From Steromphala cineraria (taxonomy: Eukaryota > Mollusca > Gastropoda > Trochida > Trochidae): 64,000 nucleotides of DNA. Below, in pieces: positions 1 through 10,600 of this stretch. Position 1 is the stretch's first letter. Each line of letters starts with the position of its first letter. The notes beneath the pieces were generated by a model. That model ran no database searches. It saw only the letters and a program-made list of their open reading frames with translations, and was not told where the DNA came from. The position numbers and the translations under genes are program-made. The stretch covers positions 34,494,450 to 34,558,449 of the forward strand of contig OU744728.1 of the NCBI GenBank assembly GCA_916613615.1, written 5' to 3'.

Positions 1-828
1 AAAAGCCATTAACCCAGTAGAATTACAGATATCCTTGATACAGTGCAATCCTCTATCATACCAATTTTGGATGAAAAATGTTTCGTCTTTAAAGGGGCAG
101 TAGCACGTTTTTTATAATTTTATATTTTAAAATTTACAGTGATAATTGTAAGTTAATGTTAAATGTATTATTGTGACAGTGTCAAAAATGTCATTACACA
201 AGTCAATCATCCATAGTTGGAGGACAAAGTATGAAGTTTCACATAAAATACATAGGCCGCCATTTTTGTGTGAACACCTTTAATTCATTTTCTGTAAGAA
301 AAAGGAATCGCATGGCTAAACTTTACGTTAAATATTTGAATTATTACTGCTCCATTTAGTTTAAATACATTGTCTTTCAATTGGAACCATTAATTTTCAT
401 TTTCCTGACATCACCTTATATTCCCCCTAAAAACGTGCTACTGCCCCTTTAAAGTAATGGTTAAACCATAAAGGTTGGGATAAAATATGATCAATATCAT
501 CATGAGAATAGTAATCAGATCTTAGATATTTAGACCATGCGTTCAAAACGCTTCTCAAATAGGGATTCGTACACACTTTTAATAAATCAATGTTAGCCCC
601 AAATGTAAAAATTTGGTCTAAAGGGAAGTGGCTTGGATTCTTAAAGTTGAGGTTTTGTGCACACTTTCTTAAGTGGGATAGTTTCAAAGCCTGAATAAAA
701 GAGTTAATATCTATCATTCTAAGACCCCCTTCCTCATATATCAATAAAGAAGTTGTTATCCATAACATTTGTCTTGTATTACCACACCAACTTCTAAATG
801 CCTTTGAAGAATTTGATTCTAGTACTTC
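1..828 (-). mobile_element. L1/Tx1-like LINE fragment split by a MITE
   Basis: Two pieces on the minus strand, 453-828 and 1-88, read as one post-RT region of a non-LTR retrotransposon. The upstream piece has the characteristic EEGGLRMIDINSFIQALKLS segment. The downstream piece reads DETFFIQNWYDRGL, followed by CIKDI. They are separated by a TTAA-flanked MITE. Removing the MITE and one TTAA puts both pieces in the same frame (HYFK then DETFF). The element runs off the left edge of the window, and no RT core lies next to it. It is a dead fragment, with no start codon of its own. Confidence 0.8.
93..448. mobile_element. TTAA-flanked MITE, copy 1 (356 bp)
   Basis: The terminal inverted repeats begin AGGGGCAGTAGCACGTTTTT at the left end, with the reverse complement at the right end. 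TTAA lies on both sides (89-92 and 449-452). A second copy lies at 42877-43225 in the opposite orientation. No protein is encoded. A TTAA duplication is typical of piggyBac-superfamily transposases, so mobilisation by such an enzyme is inferred. Confidence 0.88.
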
Positions 829-1137
829 CTAATTAATCCTGTAGTCTGACTTGTTGATTTCCAGCTTTTCGATTTCGTTCCAAAGGATTTTATGGTTGGG
901 ATTAACCTCAATATGTTCAGAGATTGCTGATTTGGAGTCTCTCATTTTTGTCCTTGATTCTGCAGTGCAAAGACGGGACGTTTCGCCGATGTAAGACTCT
1001 CCACATTCACAGTGAATGTGGTAAACTACGCCAGAGGGGTCTTCTTTGGTGGTTGTTGGGGGCTTGTCGGTTGCTCTTAGTTGGTTCTGCATGGATCTGC
1101 TTTTCTGGAAGACAACATCTATATTAGCCTGTTTCAT
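829..1137 (-). pseudogene. Penelope-like element fragment, GIY-YIG endonuclease end
   Basis: The reading frame contains GVVYHIHCECGESYIGETSR, the signature of the GIY-YIG endonuclease domain at the C-terminus of Penelope-like elements, preceded by a short linker with conserved-looking basic residues. The segment that normally follows GETSR is shortened, and the domain ends at KSAISEH plus about 30 residues. No RT domain of the same family lies beside it. It is a degraded 3' fragment sitting directly against the LINE fragment at 453-828. Confidence 0.75.
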
Positions 1138-1240
1138 CAGAAGTCGCTGGATATAGTGGCTGATAGTTGGGATGTATGGGTAATGTATTCACATAATGTA
1201 GGCCTAACTTCTTTGAGAATCATTAATAGAAGCTGGTTGA

Positions 1241-1323
1241 TGAAGAGGAACAAGTTATATGGAGAGTCTATCTGACTATATATATAACTATATATGACTA
1301 TCCATATAACTTGTTCTTCTTCA
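1241..1323. repeat. Inverted repeat, 23-nt arms with AT-rich loop
   Basis: Arms 1241-1263 and 1301-1323 are reverse complements with one mismatch (core AACAAGTTATATGGA). The loop is made of TATATA runs. It is probably debris from a nested insertion. Confidence 0.6.
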
Positions 1324-1731
1324 ATGTAGGCCTACTTGTCAAAGTTCTCAAATTCGGTACGTAATTTAGGCATGCGCCAATCGTCGTACATTGTAAAAGG
1401 AGTGATTTTATTTAGCCAAATTAATAGCCTCCAAACGCTGCAATTCTTCAAATATAAAACAGATCAGTAGTCAAGTCAAAGATGTTTATTGTATTAAAGG
1501 CCCCCGGCCCATATACATGAGAGTTACAATTCATGATATACATATAAAATAAAGAACATGGTAATATACAAACACAACGATATTATTGATATTTGCTTTA
1601 AAGGTTTACAACTTGCTTTATGGTAAGGTCCCTTTTAGCTAACGCATGCTTAAACTTAATAACCCCAAACGATATTTTACAAACATTCTTCTCAAATGAT
1701 ATGTTGTAATTATTGATAACTATTTTCCCGG

Positions 1732-2900
1732 TTACAGTAAAGTTGTAAAGGTCCTGTAATATTCATACCTTGAGCTGGAGTCGAATGTGGATTTCAAATC
1801 TTGACTAAACATATCTATTGATCTAACACGAAACTCATTAATAAGTCTATTTACATCTCCAATTGTCTCGCTCATCCATATAAAACCAAAACCATGAGTA
1901 AACAATAGATTTCGAATATCAGTTGCCCAAGTATGTTTTCCCATATACTATCTAGATTTACTAGCATATTAATAGGAAGGCGTTCTTCATGCATATGGAA
2001 AAATTTTGAACCAGAATCTTAAACATCTTATTTGGGAAGTAATATGCAGTGGAAATCTACCACATTCACCATAAACCATACAATTTGGTGTCTTCGAGCT
2101 TACGTTTATAAACTGTTTACATGCTGCGAGATGAACTCTTTCTATACAGTCGAAGCGTTGAAAACCCCATATTTCTGAACTATATAGTAAAATCGGTTGA
2201 ATCCGGGTATCAAATATCTTGAAGAATAATTTTGGATATAATAACTTTGCAGAAGACTGATACTATTCATCTTCCCACGGCAAGGTGAAAACGTATCGAG
2301 CAAATAAACCTTTTCGTTTCGCCCGTGACGTGGGAAGATGGATACTATTTGAACTAAAGCTTTTTTACCGCGTAAACTTAAATTCTGTAGGCATACACAT
2401 TTATTAATATTCATTCTGTGTGAAAAAAAGAATCCTAAATATGAATACTGATCGGATATATCATTATTAATCAAGTGACCACCGTAACACCAGCGTTCTC
2501 ATGCAGCCACAGGACCGCCCCTTCTAAACATTACAATTTCTGTTTTACTCAAATTAACTGATTCTTCCATTCTGTAACGTTCAGGGATATTTAGTTGATT
2601 TTGCAAACCGACTATAGTGCCAGCCTGATACCAAAATAACGTCGTCCGCAAAAAAAAGAAGAATTAGAATTTCTACAAAGTCTGGGTACATTTGAAATCC
2701 ATGTTTCCACCTGATTTGATGATACAATTCACTTATAAAAAAGGAAAAATAGAATTGAACTTAATTAAGCAGCAACCTTGTCTTGGACTTAGGGGGCAAT
2801 CAAAGAGAGTTACTCCATCTGTAGGCCTACAACGCACACAAGCTCGGATATAACAATATATTGATTTCAAAACGTCTACTTCATCATATCAAAATTGGTG
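1732..2900 (-). mobile_element. Degraded non-LTR retrotransposon: RT palm to post-RT region
   Basis: Read on the minus strand from about 2870 downward, the frame gives GVTLFDCPLSPRQGC, then FISELYHQI, then LLFFADDVILVSGW. These are RT motifs around the RQG and FADD catalytic boxes; FADD lies near 2637-2660. The thumb-like segment YSYLGFFFSHRMN follows (2474 downward), and then a post-RT segment, TWATDIRNLLFTHGFGFIW (1944-1732). The order matches one element. Stops and frameshifts separate the pieces (a stop just after KSTKYP, for example), so it is inactive. No endonuclease domain or 3' end was identified. Confidence 0.8.
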
Positions 2901-4534
2901 GAATTAAATAAATATTTCAATTAAAGTAGAAAAACATTTCCCCATCTCCTGGCCCGGGATATTAGAAACATAGTTAAAATTGGGAATTAGGTCTTACACC
3001 CAGACTGTACAACATCTTTTACAATAATAATACCTTTAAAAAGCAAATTTAGATCTGTATACTACGAACTGTTTCCAATTCTCCGAGGCTTTTTCTTACA
3101 TTTAATAAAATCATTGTTTTGAGAATTGTCATTTTTCGTAGACTGAATATAAGTCTAGACTTGTCTCAATCAATCAAGGTGAACTGCGTTTTAACGAGGC
3201 TCTCAGATCTCTATCTGCATAGGTAATCCCCATAATCACACGGTGCGCGCATAATCTGATGTATACACGATAAGATTTTACATACATGTTATTCACAAAG
3301 GATTGTTTGTAGGATAAATAAGAGAGAGAAAATAATAATGCCTAGACCCTTTGCCTCGGTATGCTATCTAGAGCGTGTCGTCACACAAGTAGCACACGGC
3401 TTGTACGGCGAAGGCGAGTGACAGTTCTGTCGTGATAAACGATTGCCAGAAGTTGTCGGGTCATAAGAGTGTTTTTTGGGTACGACGAAGATAGATTTAT
3501 ATTATTTCATATCAAGGATTCATAGGATATTCGTCTCACATCCAAGATAGAGAAAAACAGAGGGACTATATTGTTGGGTGATGTCACAGGCTGTGTCACA
3601 CAAGGCTACTCGACTGAGGACTTTGGAAGCTTGACGGAGGTATCGGCCTCGCCGTGATAGCAAGCAAGCAGGCGGGTCAACATAATTCTTGTAAGCTTAG
3701 CTTCAGGCGTTTTTCAATAACTGTCACATTGTACTACAATATTTAGATGGAAAGATATCGCCGACATCACGATTAAGGTTTTATGATGTAAACATAAAAT
3801 TTCCCGATCTTGAGTGATATTGACAAGTAACAACAATCATGACGTCACATCTATTGTTATGTTTACAGAGCTGCACGTGAGAGGAGGTGTAATATATAGT
3901 TAAAATGTTTATGTTCTTATTGTTGAAATGAAACATGCATTCTCTGAATAGAACGTAACCATACAAATAGCTTGAATATAGACTATCACTAATGACACAA
4001 TTTCTTTTATCAGAATTGAATATGTATGTATATTTTCACTGCAGAAAATTGAAATTGATTTGCTGCATATATAACTAAATTTAATAATTCTGTTTATATC
4101 ATACAGTTAGCAATCAATGAAAACTAATCAATTAAAGAGTGACATCCCGAGCCGAAGGGACCATATATCCCTCGAATTATTGCTGTTTTTTCCTCAAGGG
4201 ATAAACACTATGTCATGTACAGTATCTATGCCATAACTGATCAATTTCAATGAAAACACAAAATTAAATCACTTGAACTCTGAAGACATTTTTATATTTA
4301 CAGCTTCAATATTTCAGTGAAATAAATTTTTTTGGCATAGATGTTGAAACTATTTTTAAGCAAATATAGACAAGATCGACATATTGACCCTCATATTGAA
4401 AAGTATGATGGGATGTGTGATCCAGTGTCTATATCATTCTATATCATTTAAACAGCGTGTGAAACAGGCTATTTGTTATTTATTTTCGAAATTTGTGATG
4501 CGATATTACTGAAAAGTGAATGTGTTCCTTTCAG
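2901..4534 (+). other. Upstream region of the LFG-repeat gene
   Basis: No coding sequence is supported here. A less AT-rich block around 3340-3700 could hold the promoter or a noncoding first exon: GACGGAG followed by GTATCG at 3640 is a possible donor. A pyrimidine-rich acceptor ending in TTCCTTTCAG at 4534 shows that at least one upstream noncoding exon probably exists. Its position cannot be fixed from sequence alone. Confidence 0.3.
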
Positions 4535-4540
4535 GTGAAT

Positions 4541-4564
4541 ATGATGTCTCATTGTGAGTTATAA
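4541..4564 (+). promoter_or_regulatory. Short upstream ORF in the 5' leader
   Basis: Directly after the acceptor at 4534, two adjacent ATG codons open a 7-codon reading frame ending in TAA at 4562-4564, 12 bases before the main ATG and in the same frame. It supplies the in-frame stop that supports 4577 as the start and may lower translation of the main frame. Whether it is used is unknown. Confidence 0.45.
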
Positions 4565-4576
4565 GGACGTACAGCA

Positions 4577-4660
4577 ATGTCTGGAAAAGATCCATTTGAA
4601 GACCTCCTGGACTTGGGAGATGACAGTGCTCCTCCATTGCCTCCTTCTCAACCCCCACAG
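4577..4660 (+). CDS. LFG-repeat gene, coding exon 1
   Basis: Encodes residues 1-28, starting MSGKDPFEDLLDLGDD and ending in a proline-rich stretch. The start is chosen because an in-frame TAA lies 12 bases upstream. The donor is CAG followed by GTTGGT. The exon ends in phase 0. Confidence 0.78.
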
Positions 4661-7600
4661 GTTGGTCTCTTTACTCTCATGTTATTCATCCATCAATTGA
4701 GACTCTATGAAAATGATTTATTTAGAAAAAACAAGATTGAGGTTGGTTAATATTTCAGCATTTAGTGAGGAAACAAAAACTTCCATTGACGAGTCTTGAT
4801 AACCTGAAATGTTTGGAAATGTTTTGGAAACCAAGATGTTGTATATAATCATATACATGTATGGTGGAAAGTAGCACATGGACAGAAAGTAGTTGCAATT
4901 GTGGATGAATTCATCTGATTTATACGGTACACATTAACAGTTTCATCATATATCCTCTTTGTTATTTAGAAAAGATTTTGATAAAATGAAGCCTTGCTGA
5001 CCATTGAGAATTTAGCCGAGGGTGTTACAAAGAGCCTTTAATAATAATAATAATGTGCATACTTATATTGCGCCTTTTCCAGGTCCTAAGACATGCTCAA
5101 AGCGCTACATTATTACCCCGAAGGAGTGTACTTTCACAGCTGCTACTAAGCGCTAATCATGACTTTGACTGTGCTAAAGGCTATATGATGATGTTCAAAC
5201 TGAAGTCATTTGGTTACCAAATCACCTACAGCAGTTGGTCTGTGCGTAGTTTGTGTCATGTTACAGATTACACAACTGAGGAAAGCCACTTACACTCTTG
5301 CTACTGTTGTTTATTTATGTTGACAGCAAAGTATAGACCCCCTTCAAGAAGAAACAATAGGTAATATTGGTGAAATGTAACTGAAGACTCTCTGACTTTT
5401 AGATAATGCCTTTCAGTAATCATGGATAATTTCTGATTTTGACAAAAATGGATGGAATTACTATGAAAATGCCAATTTTTCAGATTAAAATGATAATTGC
5501 CCACTCAACCCAAAGGACGAACCAAATTGTAGCTGATTGACATCATTTTTAGAATCATCCTGCTACATCAGCGTATATGTCTCCGCTAATGCTACAACCT
5601 ATGCCCTGATATCCTCCTATAGTCTTCTATCGTATCGCTGACGGGTGGTTGCTCAGCACTATTTATAGCCTGTCTGTTTTCAGTCAAACTATTTCAAACT
5701 CCATACACTGTTGTCTAGTGACGTCGCATGTGGAAATCTAAGAGCGCGCGATTTGGAGCTTAGCGGGAGACTGCAATGAGAATCAGATTTATCATCTAAT
5801 AGCACTCCTATTGGTTAATTTGAATCACACAGTGAGCACGCGGAACGAAGCCAAGAAACTAGTTTGCCGCTATCACTGAAAGGGCATTATTTGATTGGCT
5901 TGCTATATATAGCGAATTGAAGACAAAAGGAGGATATCAGGGGATAGGTTGTAGCATTAGAGGAGACATAATTATACGCTGATGTAGCAGGATGTTTTAG
6001 AATTACCTTTTGAAATTATTACAAATATGGCAACCATATTAATATCAACTCAAAAATGGTCTTTTATTTGTACTGAAGGATGCAAAGTTTAACCATATAT
6101 TATCCTGAATAAGAAAGAAATCAGTTTTTCATTATTGATGGTTTATATATGTGTAATGAGTTTAGGTATGGTACAAATCTAGTTATGTTATGCTTCACCC
6201 ATGTTAGAATGGTTGAGACCATGTTCACATGTTGAGTGTTGTGTTGCAGGCTGATCGCTGGATGGTCCTGGGAGACGGTGAGGAGGACTTCAAGTCCCTG
6301 TCCGAGGACGATTTGTTTGGGAGTGGGACAGGAAGCAGCAGCAAGGCTCATGGATCAACCTTTGATGACCTGTTTGGGGAGGGATACTCTGACAAAAAGC
6401 AGAAGAAGTCAACAGGACATGGATCAACTTTTGATGATTTGTTTGGCGAAGACAAGTCCAGTAAAGGCAACAAGAAGGGCACCACTTTTGAGGACATGTT
6501 CCAAGAGGAGTCGGATCCCAAGTCAAACGGCTCCAAGACAGCGACCAGGGTTGCTAGCAGTAAGCAGTCAGATAGCCACGATGAAGACCTGTTTGGTTTA
6601 CTTTCATCTAAAGTAAAGTCTAGTGAAAAAGGTGACATATTCAAATCTAAAAACAACGAAGATGAGTTAGATGAATTATTTGGATCCAAGAAAACAAAAG
6701 AATCAGGAGCAGCTAAGAAGGAGAAGGGAGATCCTGATGAGGTAGCATTTGAGCCGACCAGCTCTGCTCCTGTCACTGCTCCAGAAGAGAGTCCCACCAC
6801 CAGGGAGAAGCACCATGTTGATGCTCTGCTTGGACTCTCAGAGGAAACCAAGTCCCTGGCGGTCTCCAGTGCTATGCCAGAGCCAGACCTGGTCCGCGAC
6901 ACAGAGAGTACAAAGAAACAATCACCTTCACACACCTTCGAGGACTTGTTCGGAGAGGAGAGTGGGGCCAAACAACATGCAGATCTTGATGACTTGTTTG
7001 GAGTCCCAAGTCAGAGGCTTGGAAAAGGTGTACAAAAGAAACCTGAAAAGAATCTAGATGATATTTTTGGTGACTCGTCAATGCAGGCCTCCAGTTCAAA
7101 GTCAGACACAGATGATTTGTTTGGGGGAAGCAGCAGCACTATCAAATTATCTCAAAATAAATCTGCAGAGGATAAAAGTGTGGCAAACAGAACTGAAGAA
7201 ACTAAGAGTGGTATTGTGAGTAGTGGTACGACAAGTAGAAGTAACGCTGACCTGGATGACCTGTTCTCCAGTCCCCCTCATAGTACTGGCAGTGAGCAGG
7301 TGGTGGCCGATAAGCCCTCTGATGGTGTGGATGGTAATGTGGATATATTGGTCTCCACAGTAAAAGACTCCTCAAAGGTAATTCTTAAATTTTTATACAA
7401 AATTAGGGGTGAACCACTTGAGCTTCAGTTAAATACTTTTTGTGGTACAGACGCCACAGTTCAGTCAGTTTTTCTTCTGTACAGAACCAAGAATGCAGCA
7501 AACTAAAATCATAGGAATTTATTTTTCTTTTAAATCCAGTCTGAAGAATGTTAAACTTATATGCTAGGCTGATTTAAAACTGTGTTGGTTAAGTTTAGCA

Positions 7601-10600
7601 TATACAGTTGAACACAGACATAACAAACTCCAAGGTAACTAAAGAATTTAGTTCGCTATTTGCGTTTGGCTGCCATCATATTATTTATAATCTTGAAAAT
7701 GCAATGTGACAAAAATAACAAAGATTGATACATGTATTGCACATCACATCTTTATTCTTGTTTTATATTCTATAGCCTAGATACGTTGATATAATCCTCA
7801 ATCTTAGATTGTACATCTTGTCAGGCCATCTTCAGTTTGTCAACATTTTGTTTATTTAACAATAATTTTCCTAACAAAGTTATGTTAATTGGGCCTCAGG
7901 GTATGAAATTCATTTCCCTACATCTGTTAATTCCCTATAACCGAGTTTGCTGTACGCATAAAACTTAAATGATATTATATAGGACTATTGACTGGACTTA
8001 AAATAAGTTCGCCATATCCGATTGTTTGCTATATCAGTTCTCTATATCCGTGTTTTACTGTATTCAAAATCACTATCAATGCTATTTTGAACTTCAGTAC
8101 TTTAGTGACTTGTAGTTCCTTGAGCATGACTGCCAGGTTGGTAGGACTGTTACAGAGACAACAGAAGTCATATGCTAAAACTATTTGTTACCAATTTCTA
8201 AATCTGCTAAAAGCTCAACATTATGAAACATAAAATAAATACACCTTAACAAATAACAATTATGAATTGAAAAATGGTTACTGTTTGAATCATTTGGCAA
8301 CTAGACGTACAATTCATTAGCACTTGAAATCTTTGTCTTACATCCATTTGCTGTGCTTGGTATTGAATCAAGAGACATGGTAGTAAAGCATTGAAGTTGT
8401 CCTCTAAGATACAATGAAGCTAACAACTAGTTTCATGATTGTTTTATGTTATATGTTATGTTACATTATTGTGTAGGACAGTATGTCCCTCACTAGGGAA
8501 GAGAGACAGTTAGAACTATCTAGATGCAGTGAGATGGGTTGAGTGAAGGTTGTGTTGTGTTGTGTTGCAGTAGGACAGTATGCCCCTCACTAGGGAAGAG
8601 AGACAGTTAGAACTATCTAGATGCAGTGAGATGGGTTGAGTGAAGGTTGTGTTGTGTTGTGTTGCAGTAGGACAGTATGTCCCTCACTAGGGAAGAGAGA
8701 CAGTTAGAACTATCTAGATGCAGTGAGATGGGTTGAGTGAAGGTTGTGTTGTGTTGTGTTGCAGTAGGACAGTATGTCCCTCACTAGGGAAGAGAGACAG
8801 TTAGAACTATCTAGAAGCAGTGAGATGTGTTGAGTGCAGGTTGTGTTGTGTTGCAGTAGGACAGTATGTCCCTCACTAGGGAAGAGAGACAGTTAGAACT
8901 ATCTAGATGCAGTGAGATGTGTTGAGTGCAGGTTGTGTTGTGTTGCAGTAAGACAGTATGTTCCTCACTAGGGAAGAGAGACAGTTAGAACTATCTAGAT
9001 GCAGTGAGATGTGTTGAGTGAAGGTTGTGTTGTGTTGTGTTGCAGTAGGACAGTATGTCCCTCACTAGGGAAGAGAGACAGTGAGAACTATCTAGATGCA
9101 GTGAGATGGGTTGAGTGAAGGTTGTGTTGTGTTGTGTTGCAGTAGGACAGTATGTCCCTCACTAGGGAAGAGAGACAGTTAGAACTATCTAGATGCAGTG
9201 AGATGGGTTGAGTGCAGGTTGTGTTGTGTTGTGTTGCAGTAGGACAGTATGTCCCTCACTAGGGAAGAGAGACAGTTAGAACTATCTAGATGCAGTGAGA
9301 TGTGTTGAGTGAAGGTTGTGTTGTGTTGTGTTGCAGTAGGACAGTATGTCCCTCACTAGGGAAGAGAGACAGTTAGAACTATCTAGATGCAGTGAGATGG
9401 GTTGAGTGAAGGTTGTGTTGTGTTGTGTTGCAGTAGGACAGTATGTCCCTCACTAGGGAAGAGAGACAGTTAGAACTATCTGGATGCAGTGAGATGGGTT
9501 GAGTGAAGGTTGTGTTGTGTTGTGTTGTGTTGCAGTAGGACAGTATGTCCCTCACTAGGGAAGAGAGACAGTTAGAACTATCTAGATGCAGTGAGATGTG
9601 TTGAGTGAAGGTTGTGTTGTGTTGTGTTGCAGTAGGACAGTATGTCCCTCACTAGGGAAGAGAGACAGTTAGAACTATCTAGATGCAGTGAGATGGGTTG
9701 AGTGATGGTTGTGTTGTGTTGTGTTGCAGTAGGACAGTATGTCCCTCACTAGGGAAGAGAGACAGTTAGAACTATCTAGATGCAGTGAGATGGGTTGAGT
9801 GAAGGTTGTGTTGTGTTGCAGTAGGACAGTATGTTCCTCACTAGGGAAGAGAGACAGTTAGAACTATCTAGATGCAGTGAGATGTGTTGAGTGCAGGTTG
9901 TGTTGTGTTGTGTTGCAGTAGGACAGTATGTCCCTCACTAGGGAAGAGAGACAGTTAGAACTATCTAGATGCAGTGAGATGGGTTGAGTGAAGGTTGTGT
10001 TGTGTTGTGTTGCAGTAGGACAGTATGTCCCTCACTAGGGAAGAGAGACAGTTAGAACTATCTAGATGCAGTGAGATGGGTTGAGTGAAGGTTGTGTTGT
10101 GTTGTGTTGTGTTGCAGTAGGACAGTATGTCCCTCACTAGGGAAGAGAGACAGTTAGAACTATCTAGATGCAGTGAGATGGGTTGAGTGCAGGTTGTGTT
10201 GTGTTGTGTTGCAGTAGGACAGTATGTTCCTCACTAGGGAAGAGAGACAGTTAGAACTATCTAGATGCAGTGAGATGTGTTGAGTGAAGGTTGTGTTGTG
10301 TTGTGTTGCAGTAGGACAGTATGTTCCTCACTAGGGAAGAGAGACAGTTAGAACTATCTAGATGCAGTGAGATGTGTTGAGTGAAGGTTGTGTTGTGTTG
10401 TGTTGCAGTAGGACAGTATGTCCCTCACTAGGGAAGAGAGACAGTTAGAACTATCTAGATGCAGTGAGATGGGTTGAGTGATGGTTGTGTTGTGTTGTGT
10501 TGCAGTAGGACAGTATGTCCCTCACTAGGGAAGAGAGACAGTTAGAACTATCTAGATGCAGTGAGATGTGTTGAGTGAAGGTTGTGTTGTGTTGTGTTGC

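Noticed and set aside
6348..6971. 207-codon antisense frame across exon 2
   Set aside because: It is the mirror of the LFG-motif exon and rich in Ser/Leu from the sense repeats. The sense strand has matching splice phases.
7378..7506. Extension of coding exon 2 to the stop at 7506
   Set aside because: A donor at 7378 (AAAG followed by GTAATT) gives phase agreement with exon 3, and the tail is AT-rich and lacks the motif pattern.
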